Positions 30,101 through 33,451 of a DNA stretch of 64,000 nucleotides are shown here, piece by piece. Each line of letters starts with the position of its first letter. Position 1 is the stretch's first letter. The translations under genes were made by a program, and so were the position numbers. Location of the stretch: the NCBI RefSeq assembly GCF_900637185.1, contig NZ_LR134352.1, positions 1,674,001 to 1,738,000 on the forward strand, in the 5' to 3' direction. The notes under the pieces were generated by a model, which saw nothing but the letters and a program-made list of their open reading frames with translations, was not told the origin of the DNA and searched no databases. The stretch comes from Nocardia asteroides. Its GTDB lineage: Bacteria > Actinomycetota > Actinomycetes > Mycobacteriales > Mycobacteriaceae.

Positions 30101-32664
30101 ACGGTGTTCGTCCTCCGACGGCTGGTGATCCGGCGGAATTTGGGTCGGACGCTGGTCGAGGTACCGGTCCATCGGAGGCCGGTGACGGTTCACGTCCTCG
30201 GCCACCGGTGGGTCGTGATGCAGGTGACGACAGCGGCGATCGGGGTGATTCCGCTGAACGAGGTGATGGCGGTCGCGATCGTGGTGATGCTGGTGACGTG
30301 GGTGATGGCGGCCGCGATCGAGGTGACGCTGGTGACCTCGGTGATGGCGGTCGCGGTCGTGGTGACACCGGTGACGTGGGTGATGGCCGTGGTGATCGGG
30401 GTGACTCCGGTGATGCGGGCGCCGATCGGGATCCGGACAAGGGTTTCGATCCGGATGGGCAGGTGCCGCCGAGAACTCCGGATGGGGACCGGCCGGGTAT
30501 GGGTCGGCATCTGCCGGGATCGGCCTACCGCTCACACATTCCGCATCCGCCGCACGAGTACGAGGTCGAGCTCGAGGTGCCGCGATTCGACCCCGTCCCC
30601 TGGCCGGTTCCGCCACTGCAATTGACACCGGAGCCGACGGATCCGCCGCGCCCACCGGAGCCCCCGCGTGCGCCGGAGCCGCCGCGTGCGCCGGAGCCGC
30701 CGCGTTCGCCGGAGCCGCCGCGTGCGCCGGAGCCGCCGCGTGCGCCGGAGCCGCCGCGTGCGCCGGAGCCGCCGCGTGCGCCGGAGCCCCCGCGTTCGCC
30801 GGAGCCGCCGCGTGCGCCCGAGCCGCCGCGGCCGCCCGTGGTGCCGCCGTGCCCGCCCGAGCCACACCACCCGCCGGCACCACCGGTCCCACCGCAGCCG
30901 CCGGTGTCCCCGACGCCGACCGTGCCGCCGTCCAACGGGCCGACGGCGCCGTCGTGGCCCGTTCAACCCCCGCCGAGCGGCGGCCCCAGCCTGCCGCCGC
31001 TCCCACCGTGGGGCACCCCTCCGCCGACCCCGGGCACGCCGTACCCACCGATCGGCCAACCGTTCCCACCGGGCACCGGTCAGCCCTTCTCTCCGGGCGA
31101 TGGTCAACCGTTCCCGCCAGGTAGCGGCCAGCCGTTCGCGCCGGGTAGCGATCAGCCGTTCGTGCCGGGCAGTGGCCAGCCGTTCGTGCCGGGCAGTGAT
31201 CAGCCGTTCGTGCCGGGTAGCGGCCAGCCGTTCGTGCCGGGCAGTGATCAGCCGTTCGTGCCGGGCAGTGATCAGCCGTTCGTGCCGGGCAGTGGCCAGC
31301 CGATGCCGCCGGGCACCAGTCAGCCGAACCTGCCGGGGAACGACAACCCTTACTACCCGCCGGGGACCGGTCAGCTGTTCCCGCCGGGCGATGGTCAGCT
31401 GTTCCCGCCGGGCGATGGTCAGCCGTTCCCGCCGGGGACCGGTCAGCCGTACCCGTCTGGGAACGACAACCCCTACAACCCGACGGGGAACGCTCAGCCG
31501 TACCCGCCTGGCAACGACAACCCCTATCGGCCGGGGAGTACTCAGTTGCACCCGCTGGGGAACGGTCAGTCGTCCTCGCCTGGGGTCGGCACTCCCTACA
31601 ACCCGTCGGCGGGCGGTCAGCCGTCCTCGCAGGGGGTCGGCACGCCCAACTACCCCTCGGGGACCGGGCAGCCGTACCCGCCGGGAAGTGCCAGCTCCTA
31701 CTACCCGTCAGGGGAGGGGCAGCCGTTCACACCCGGGAGCGACAACCCCAACGACCCCTCGGGGAGCAGTCAGCCTTTCCCGACCGGCACCGGCCAGCCG
31801 TACCAGCCCGGGAACGGTCAGTCGTTCTCGCCGGGAAGCGAGGGCCCCTACTCGCTACCGGCGAGCGGTCAGCCGTTCACGTCGGGGAATGGTCAGTCGT
31901 CCTCGCCGGGGAGCGGGGACATTGACAACCCGTCGGGGAGTGGACAGTCGTCCTCGCCGGCGAGCGGGGACACTGACAACCCGTCAGGGAGCGGTCAGTC
32001 GTTCGCGCCGGGGAGCGGCAGCCCCTACTACCCGTCGGTGGACGGTCAGCCGTACTCACCGGGGAACGGTCAGCCTTCGGGACCGGGTAACGGTCAGCCG
32101 TATTCGCCGGGGACCGGACAGTCCCACAACCCGGGGAACAGCGCCGGGTCCGCGGGCCAGCCGGGGTATTCGGCGGGTGGGGCGCCGATGTATCCGCCGC
32201 CGATGCCGCCGCAGCAGGGTGGGCAGGGTGCTCAGCGCAGTCCGTATCGGCCCGTGTATCAGACGCCGACCGAGCGGGTCGTGCTGGTGGTGCGGCCGTA
32301 CGCGAGTGGGGTGGCGGCCGAGTTCGATCCGCGTTCCGGGTCGTTGCGGCCCGCGCCGCCGGGGCAGTACGGCGGGGACGGTCTGTACGGCGATCTCGGC
32401 GGGGTGACGGTGATCTTCTACCGGCTCGGTGATCGGCTGATGGTGCAGGTGGGCACGCAGGCGATCGAGCTCAGCGGCGCCGCGCACGTGGTCTGGGAAC
32501 GGTCACCGCAGCGGATGACGCGGTTCGCGGTCGCGGTGGACGGCAGGCCGATGGGTGAGCTGGTGTACCGCGCGCTCCCACCCGAACTGGACCTCGGGCT
32601 GCTGATCCGTAACGTGGTTGCCGATCCGGCCAGCCGGATGACAATGTTCAGCGACCGAGCCTGA
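12160..32664 (+). CDS. Giant CpnT-like multidomain T7SS toxin (6,834 aa)
   Basis: One uninterrupted frame of 20.5 kb. Residues 1-330 resemble the N-terminal domain of CpnT (MEWPEGNEDEMW at 17-28), with hydrophobic helices near 107-152. Residues about 345-785 are a disordered Gly/Asp/Thr/Gln region. Residues 780-925 look like a caspase-clan peptidase (His831-Gly832, Cys872). Residues 1155-1300 look like a YwqJ-type deaminase (HAE 1226-1228, CxxC 1278-1281). Residues 1490-1700 look like a PD-(D/E)XK nuclease (Asp1563 or Asp1569, Glu1589-x-Lys1591, Gln1607). A large helical module follows near 1790-2730, and two close copies of a longer version at about 3322-4485 and 4653-5811. Then come a Gly/Asp/Arg linker, PEPPRA repeats, GQPFVPGS repeats and a 140-residue C-terminal domain of unknown type. 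YwqK- and YezG-like immunity genes follow. ATG 12160 is supported by the CpnT-like N-terminus. Export through the T7SS encoded here and toxicity are inferences. Confidence 0.85.
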   Translation: MIDLPSGLHWLSILAGMEWPEGNEDEMWAMAEDWRTAADSLRGLVDDIDAAKDAAFKAYPQGEGVDDMLKAFEGMARGDQSVTKLAELFDILGDSVYQTGTEIEYTKIMFLSSLGLLALEIAAAWIFPPTAPAVEAAAIAATRVVARTIFGRVLAAILRHGAKAVITRVLKFIGQHVAIDTALGTLQELGVQQWQVDQGHRKEVDWNQVKAAAVSSAAGGLAAGPFGNFLGKRLGDGMAPWLKGAITGTGAGLVGAGGGMLGQFGYDGFTQGWDKAWDNLQTAASDPLMWSAGASNGGISGLNKAGANAAWSKMNPGLFERPSFSSQIRDAMGPGYDLGTFGQDGNTAGGDGSSNRPGADGENRAGADDGATGAGGDDGARAGAGDDTMGGEGSGETRAGAGDDSQSMRPAGGTTPEAEGDGPTNTGAGQANQHAGDDGQTSSDGGGAGTGRQESKPEVQTGDTQAGDGGRQDGGSQDSGARAEGEGPAAQSDSGHDNTRAGEADADADGVGVNDGTRTDAQSGGQPVTQVNDGQTANRDTTSQVGAAPAAGMAGAGPAATGGPTTATGQAPVTGQAATPTTGQPATAPTQSASTPAQSTPGQQSTPAQQATQGQGGQPSTRPGAPEVRTGLPDGTQSVPENRSATPEVLGDAGTGESRADADGETRVDGESRAGAAEPRSGAGLADTPLQGLQAAPGEAPPVRSEAEVTADPARTGEAEVRADPLTDIPPVVPIVGADPAASPARSGPDASRPGRAGTDETGTPRDRADGGDDRRQPQPDDDSGPVYDTRLPNGQGVVHHPTGTAIGEDARTHRVSENVRNDGAHDVVVHGRRDGSVTPSNGDAVHPQDIVDAIRSNPNYVPGTPIRLLSCHAGNANGWAQYIADQLGVDVTAPTDRVGVRREPGSDPVIDRGGKWRTFSPETATLPGDTTSPRPDSDPDGTRDHDSLDGDSPPLDRELVDFMSDQDPETRPAAMSFLDPQAGTVNAPFSQTPGVDAHLLGVLDMNDPMVQTAGDPPRITHVGGEPIDQFSHRLSEERGRAFVDASMQDAALVAEYEQHKAQQKGLEAEKAAAGRGVRDAAMALKDAQNARDRGAEDGEQLVRSAQEDLAAAKDKAKAAKIALDNFIAADKAEAEAGNSPAKRLEKAEANRLPAARRGHVSSITIDRLTGRVYEAANGTSDQRIHPTELHPTLHDNVSQYQDPTDVYHNGGDPRHFPHTDNPLGHAEIRGTNAALHDRELLNQQRDPSDQLPTDFDGLASILNSPYVPSRGAEAPCCANCTRVVQGTESTAGHIIDEGAPRVDPIRHVDIERAAAEGNVIEPRLVSPEYPPETDFMGDDDDVANPPSGAGDPVPAGMVRGDDGLLHRPGDRTDSYREPDGTWHHVDDPADTFRDKRFRLQNDSGGFYRGDDDPLAGADYEYKVQKGDTDSHTMQDPGRADELKEASDKRLELQTQRDKQRVKLDRLMAEFGVKARNELAPDKVAGKIADLSAAIDNDATLTQAEKEAKAAKLTALESTANKYFKMGVKMVALSKLLGETAGLDYALSRPGSILLTPFIGAFDGAGVVDIASIVPPTRPGDPPTLLVVEAKGVGATLGGSKIARAEQGSPEYLRRTLEMDQNLQRILNETPEQMRARGIDPDTPEGRAFRQAVAELLAARENGTLRVEYKLVHASAKGEVSVTDLRLVRDGTDVLADVPLPVDQATLDRLADDDSIDYMGDEDGERRNRQPDFADPEPPQREVRVELGDNGEVVALHVRLDDGQWVVARTDGDDGTQRPPARRDDIPEVDTRHTLRRLVDQLNAGYEGLNLKYPSGSGLDGRGQTAIRDGVTGGVHMVTDPPAQPAPPPVDGPVIGAPPPGPGDPALNVARIGREGLTWYHNREHIPIFGPVLGRQADVAGDYRPVYFPDGTEYRPWITDADPNAVRETVVSELRANRMEPDEVRDVLKELFDAARDPRLRQDLIDDLEFNNLIDADEARALEDTPIPPADPTPEQPGPPPEGETLTEMAERLGIELDGESPQDVRRAIDRQSHRLLREIGAIEGLADAARRADEEQTRPYRRADHPAEPAPAPDDRTLSRPDRLREVESDEPRDDDDYYDDELDGAEPPRNHWGDTSAPRPVPFSREVSFLDKDPLGRFLRDLIVAFEGVTALRDYDRVGNGADRLPEWASFSDDREPGRDEARAREFFEHALRRDQLRDELSSWAAMFGRDLSDLSGDRMDSTLNELRDSARQRAQHLADFIDAAQPILRGDDAEPVGRSYGDQVARVPDADGGPDRLLVVDGPLDREEALARALRDNPELGVDIDNGLLKPDFRAVHADGAGRQFLDPVATPEVQHIRRTVDGAELQVTMLRGEDGQWRPVQPAPEPPPAPRDRAEMVREIVDLARELNLGPAALHPDNIDATIRALHLDNAVRAGQTEALGDYARTMADIETFHLIGDARGQLATRLGIPEGELTPRRIAEALTNPKQRRGTRQQQFEDLLDGQQRDPSKTAGYSQQLRNVDADTVQAAQDALIRALSPDNPDRLRPVVATIDRFGRPTYGPADSGIDPAKLRKLVTRLNRMGAGDFARDALAAYADALLRIDPYTDHPAGTMARDPRTTGDPHIYDLDAIHGLRAAADAAEPGGPADLAAQIADNVARSYGADEPVGPNDPRPLPNRDWARLVGVDVSTADDAKFVEIYEAYRDGKIEKHEGLSPEKLAAEIAAIREEIRLRTEQIRQLQALTEEFYRPVADLPAADSPSARPHQGPEPDALPGGPRELAAGQPPADGSRPAGDRSQPAGDGSQPAGDGSQPATGGSKPAGKQPDSGIDREAGLPSERGADLDDRADAKLDQTMRKLDEVADELAEPIASLDDLVGPGESVDPLARIDEAVERQNRLADQADQRRTDAADAALDDTLRDLDGVDEDLAALQSYLRAQREFDAAQAEIASRFEELAAQDAQAAAQRADGTDPDFAMRVADLAALESYLAAQQKFDALRAELAEAAQVRPDDLDAEALADQRALESYLRAQQEFDAARAEMAARFAAAVERQNAPESVGDGVAEDPAGSARGDKDSQLGASAEVTNSADGLNSADGLSSGDGLSSGDGTAPGAIGSGDGTVSGDVTGSGDGTAPGVIGSGDSTVSGDGTASRNDDGSRDDGDGEPPAPSPAPAGPPSKPPSRPPTALSPEPEEPSRSSSGSDQGASSRPPVTPSPTAGESSRPPVASGAETADPSRPSAQPGAGLGEASRQPVASGAEPVDPSRSSAQPSAGLGDPPGKPVAPGPEPVDPSRSSSRFDFGVPREPAELAVPGESTAALPDAEASTPGGPERATQRSDFLDDVHQFLQELSDLPPSAHADAPPLTPQQAEQVRRLAEALGLGDALTGQRDPLGALAEIADMARARGFLDSALDPDAELGQPMRYPDDYEPLDADELQDGLDQWRVEGDPADRAAIADDLRWAGLTDDSRPSLGSEPEPDAPGQPLRPSAILPPEDGAQRPGGPRLEPAQQALDRLAARFGVDPTDAGSLDAARYRQLLRAGAVEAFAAAVRHAEAASDPQQRALREAVARRWATRLGLPADPGLARAADDINRLRAGVTRDAGDLAHLDHLLQTDLGDRVLSLDIDGEKMLVRLVVDGPDSWHLEPTAHPEPAPRTPTTAKAVEVPPKKNWLRRLWDRIANRGYYGDNPKYPSGSSQDGAGQSLLGHQAGLPLTSVKDATPDAPGGEYDQLQIKFNPVRILKEGVYMWQNRELVPILKHLSARIADQAGEFLPLRNIDGTEYKPWISDADPELRRQIEQDLRDAGLGHLLEPESLTPAELAARESKAIPESAEPVQVSRDGEKVPAVAEPLPPWLRDVVDAVNGRISDATVLEALANELGVRITDFSEEGLRKALAEAEYRLLRRDGVIQALDAAARFFNAEHANIPFRPANINSKDPLGAYLKEVVAARGSDFDFDMLNWRGVNNGGEWVHPWADLSDDGDDPTVLAEDARKIFEDALRRAGLRDERSTWAHLAGADLEALVRDLDAEIAKLRTQLDDNVGVLDEFQRRVADFNDSDAGDRLVLDAENGTIAIVDTGAGHERALARALAEADADFIDRLNRGAVDIEIRLVGIDENGRVHLLEVDPPEVRHLRTEVDGHTVDATMVRDGAGPWRMIDAPPASAEPDAKLPVVADEANQSVSQSRSLAEVRADIAEVAQRLGIDDPSNLSGERLHDLLADLERANQVRARQVEGLVDYARSADAIDNFNALHNARSALALRFGVPPEALTPEVIARGLADPGTRVELHRQRSANLTDYAKLLRGLDPAAVDAARAALAPHLGLPRDGLPLDAGALAEALSNRAARGDLDDLTGPLADYVRALATIDPYAENLVYDPAADPRAVGDDAPVHDRDALDFLREVGADDLTNRTPLPPAPDGTVPGPTRDHARLLGVDLTDADDRRIAQVYEWFRDGRIDKHERLTLEQLAQVHAEIRDEIRQRAADIARLRALLNEPFVTDPELGDTNRPLLESPDGVPGAPMPGPTPSVPGSPERAGLPARPVAEGDTATGSENPPPARNTEPELPGDSGTSTDRDANGSDDAPESRGDDDPGEPPAPKPAPGGPPSKPPAHPPTALSPEPEEPSKTSSPFDRGIPQAPAELAVPDAAGLDRPGADAPADPPSRAEQRDVRIDDVRQFLRDLADLPPSTHADAPPLTREQTEQVRRLAEALGLGDLLAGQRDPLGALAEIADMARARGFLDSALDPDAELGAPMRYPDDYAPLNLDQLQDGLDQWRVEGDPEVRAQTAEDLRRAGLADGSRPSLGTEPEPDQQARPLHPTAILPPADGAQQPGGPRMEPAQQALDRLAARFGVDLTDPGSLDGARYRQLLRAGAIEAFASAVRHAEAATDPQQRAVREAVARRWAARLGLPADPGLTRAADDLTRLRAGVTRDAADLSHLDRLARTELDDRMLSVDVDGDQTLVRRVEDGPDAWHLEPVARPEPAPQAPPAATAAETPKKNWLRRLWDRIANRGFHGENPKYPSGSSQDSAGQSMLGHGAGLPLTATKDATPDAPGGEYEQLQIKFSPVRILKESIEMWRKRELVPILRHLSSRIADQAGEFLPLRNLDGTEYKPWISDADPELRRQIEQELRDAGLEHLLEPESLTPAELDAREADELTEAPEPRQPADESSPAVAEPVAPWLRDVVDAVNQRIADATVLDALARELGVRISDFSEEGLRKALAEAEYRLLRRDGVIQALEAAARFFNQEHADIPFRPANFFSKDPLGAYLKEVVAARGDGFSFDMLNWRGVNNGGEWVDIWPDLSDDGGSGTVHAEDARKIFDDALRRAGLRDERSTWAHLAAADLDALVRDLDGEIARLRGQLDDNVGVLGEFTQRVADFDAADTGDRLVVDAENGTIAIVDTGAGHEAALARALAEADAGFIDRLNRGEVEIQIRIVGVDDQGRVRVLEVDAPEVRHLRGELDGRTVDATMVRDDSGPWRMIETPPRHPAPDTNLPVVADDANQPVREPRSLAEVRAELAEVAGRLGIDDPSNLSGERLTELVAELERANHVRARQLEAAVDYALSVDAVDNFNALHNARSALALRFGVEPGDLGPELVAGRLADPATRVELHRQRSANLTDYAKLLRAFDPTAVDAARDALAPHLGLPRGGLPLDGAALAEALSNRAARGDLDDLTGPLADYVRALAKIDPYADDLVYDPATDPRAVGDDPPVHDRDALDFLREVGADDLADRSPLPPAPTDAAPGPSRDHARLLGADLTDADDEKVAKVYDWFRDGRIDKHERLTLDKLAEIHEQIRDEIRRAAADIARLRELLAEPFVTDPELGAPAAPAARVPGPTPDPHTPDPSVTGAPVRPGLPAGPETRTPAENADRGLPRGSDLSESRPTADPDDVAAEHDLSHPPAVGPVTDPGDPGLPVDRQAGDGVRRPAAGDRDVAGVDPQRGAEPSEPGDGSRRRPPAGSGDGVGENDSSRPPLLGPVVDPGDPGVPVDPQGGDGVRPPTAGDPAEFGSDAGRGTGPSEAGDGSRPRPPVGRDAGDDSGDRGDSAERGDGGRDRGDAGDVGDGGRDRGDAGDLGDGGRGRGDTGDVGDGRGDRGDSGDAGADRDPDKGFDPDGQVPPRTPDGDRPGMGRHLPGSAYRSHIPHPPHEYEVELEVPRFDPVPWPVPPLQLTPEPTDPPRPPEPPRAPEPPRAPEPPRSPEPPRAPEPPRAPEPPRAPEPPRAPEPPRSPEPPRAPEPPRPPVVPPCPPEPHHPPAPPVPPQPPVSPTPTVPPSNGPTAPSWPVQPPPSGGPSLPPLPPWGTPPPTPGTPYPPIGQPFPPGTGQPFSPGDGQPFPPGSGQPFAPGSDQPFVPGSGQPFVPGSDQPFVPGSGQPFVPGSDQPFVPGSDQPFVPGSGQPMPPGTSQPNLPGNDNPYYPPGTGQLFPPGDGQLFPPGDGQPFPPGTGQPYPSGNDNPYNPTGNAQPYPPGNDNPYRPGSTQLHPLGNGQSSSPGVGTPYNPSAGGQPSSQGVGTPNYPSGTGQPYPPGSASSYYPSGEGQPFTPGSDNPNDPSGSSQPFPTGTGQPYQPGNGQSFSPGSEGPYSLPASGQPFTSGNGQSSSPGSGDIDNPSGSGQSSSPASGDTDNPSGSGQSFAPGSGSPYYPSVDGQPYSPGNGQPSGPGNGQPYSPGTGQSHNPGNSAGSAGQPGYSAGGAPMYPPPMPPQQGGQGAQRSPYRPVYQTPTERVVLVVRPYASGVAAEFDPRSGSLRPAPPGQYGGDGLYGDLGGVTVIFYRLGDRLMVQVGTQAIELSGAAHVVWERSPQRMTRFAVAVDGRPMGELVYRALPPELDLGLLIRNVVADPASRMTMFSDRA
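14500..14935 (+). other. Caspase-like (clan CD) peptidase domain in the giant protein
   Basis: The translated segment contains DVVVHGRRDGSV (His831, Gly832) and PIRLLSCHAGNANGWAQYI (Cys872), then LGVDVTAPTDRV. The order of a His-Gly after a hydrophobic strand and a Cys after a second hydrophobic strand is that of clan CD peptidases, including the C80-like processing domains of large toxins. Autoprocessing is an inference. Confidence 0.6.
15620..16060 (+). other. YwqJ-type deaminase domain in the giant protein
   Basis: The segment reads RRGHVSSITIDRLTGRVYEA, NG, then GHAEIRGTNAALHDRE (HAE 1226-1228) and APCCANCTRVVQG (Cys1277, Cys1278, Cys1281). HAE plus a CxxC pair gives the zinc ligands and proton-shuttle Glu of the deaminase fold, and the flanking pattern fits the YwqJ-related family. 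A YwqK-like gene directly follows the reading frame. Confidence 0.72.
16620..17290 (+). other. Restriction-endonuclease-fold toxin domain in the giant protein
   Basis: Asp1563/Asp1569 in GAFDGAGVVDIASIV, LLVVEAKGVGATLGG with Glu1589-x-Lys1591, and AEQGSPEYLRRTLEMDQN with Gln1607 follow the D, E-x-K, Q order of PD-(D/E)XK nucleases in polymorphic toxins. About 70 residues of basic and acidic helices come before it. Confidence 0.65.
17527..20345 (+). repeat. Module 1, divergent copy of the giant-protein repeat
   Basis: This segment shares landmark sequences with modules 2 and 3: KYPSGSGLDGRGQT, FPDGTEYRPWITDADP, SKDPLG-like FLDKDPLGRFL, and near the end YRDGKIEKHEGLSPEKLA. Overall it is shorter and clearly diverged, so it is the older member of the family. 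Confidence 0.75.
22123..25613 (+). repeat. Module 2 of the giant-protein tandem repeat
   Basis: This 3.5-kb segment is repeated almost throughout at 26116-29592, with an offset of 3,980-3,993 nt and only small in-frame differences. Landmarks are HADAPPLT, ALGLGD, NWLRRLWDRIANRG, NPKYPSGSSQD, SKDPLGAYLKEVVAARG, MLNWRGVNNGGEWV and ADIARLRALLNEPFVTDPELG. Confidence 0.9.
26116..29592 (+). repeat. Module 3 of the giant-protein tandem repeat
   Basis: This is the second close copy, in the same frame and order as module 2. It is joined to module 2 by a linker that also contains a repeated proline-rich phrase (PPTALSPEPEEPS) seen before both copies at about 21656 and 25936. Confidence 0.9.
30640..30836 (+). 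repeat. 18-nt PEPPRA-coding repeat
   Basis: About ten units of PEPPR(A/S) are encoded by an 18-nt repeat of the type GCGCCGGAGCCGCCGCGT. It forms a stiff proline-rich stalk near residues 6160-6225 of the giant protein. Confidence 0.9.
31045..32130 (+). repeat. GQPF-PG repeat region (24-nt units)
   Basis: Tens of short units of the type GQPFVPGS, DQPFVPGS and NDNPYYPPGTG follow one another. At about 31130-31310 the 24-nt units are nearly identical. Further on they vary but keep the Pro-Gly/Gln-Pro rhythm. Confidence 0.9.
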
Positions 32665-32686
32665 CCGATCGGAGAGGTATCCCCAG

Positions 32687-33436
32687 GTGAGTGACGATCC
32701 GATCGAATGGACCGATCCGGACGTGGCGATCGACGCGGCGACCGGCCGGTTGTCCTATCGCGGTGAGCCGTACACCGGCGCGGTGACCTGGACCCGCGAC
32801 GACGGCTCCTGGCGCGAGTACTGGAGCTACGACGACGGCGACCGCGAGGGCGACTGGTCGGGCTGGTACCCCGACGGCACCATGCGCTACAACGGTGAGT
32901 TCTACCGCAACCGCCCGGTCGGCACCTGGCAGGAGTGGTACCCCGACGGCGCCCGCAGGCTGGAAGATGTCTACGACATCGAGGGCGTCCTGCTCACCCA
33001 CTCGGTCTGGGACCAGGCGGGCGAGCTGATCGAGTTCGACGACGAACGCTCGCGCAAGGGCGTCGCCACCGACGCTGTCTCCTCCGACGATCCCGAATTG
33101 CGTTGGGACGACACGGAAAACCGCATGTACTACCGCGGCGCGCCGTTCACCGGCCAGGAGTTCCGCCGCGCCGCGCCGAGCGGCCCCATCACCGAGCTGG
33201 CCACCTACGCCGACGGCTACCGCGACGGGCCGACACGCGGCTGGTACTTCGACGGCACCCCCCGCTACACCGGCGACTACGCCGACCGGCACGAGGTGGG
33301 CCGCTGGATCGAATGGTTCCCCACCGGAAACCGCAAGGAAGAGACCGTCTTCGCGCCCGACGGCGCCCTGCTCACCCGGACCCGATGGGACGAGTCGGGT
33401 GCCGTGATCGCGCGGCACGGCGAGCACCGGGACTAG
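32687..33436 (+). CDS. YwqK-family immunity protein (MORN-like repeats)
   Basis: This 249-aa protein is built from repeated strands of the MORN/YwqK type: EGDWSGWYPDGTMRYNGEFY, RPVGTWQEWYPDGARR, and in the second half DGPTRGWYFDGTPRYTGDY and RWIEWFPTGNRK. Two similar halves are visible, each starting with an IDAATGRLSYRG- or WDDTENRMYYRG-like strand and PFTG or PYTG. YwqK in Bacillus subtilis is the antitoxin of the YwqJ deaminase toxin, and the giant protein upstream carries such a domain. The GTG at 32687 has GGAGAGG 9 nt upstream and lies 22 nt after the giant gene. Neutralising the deaminase domain is inferred from this pairing. Confidence 0.82.
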   Translation: MSDDPIEWTDPDVAIDAATGRLSYRGEPYTGAVTWTRDDGSWREYWSYDDGDREGDWSGWYPDGTMRYNGEFYRNRPVGTWQEWYPDGARRLEDVYDIEGVLLTHSVWDQAGELIEFDDERSRKGVATDAVSSDDPELRWDDTENRMYYRGAPFTGQEFRRAAPSGPITELATYADGYRDGPTRGWYFDGTPRYTGDYADRHEVGRWIEWFPTGNRKEETVFAPDGALLTRTRWDESGAVIARHGEHRD

Positions 33437-33451
33437 GCGAAGGAGTGCACA

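Noticed and set aside
31087..31330. Regular short repeats that look like a CRISPR array at first sight.
   Set aside because: The units are 24 nt without unique spacers, keep the reading frame and encode GQPFVPGS-type peptides of the giant protein.
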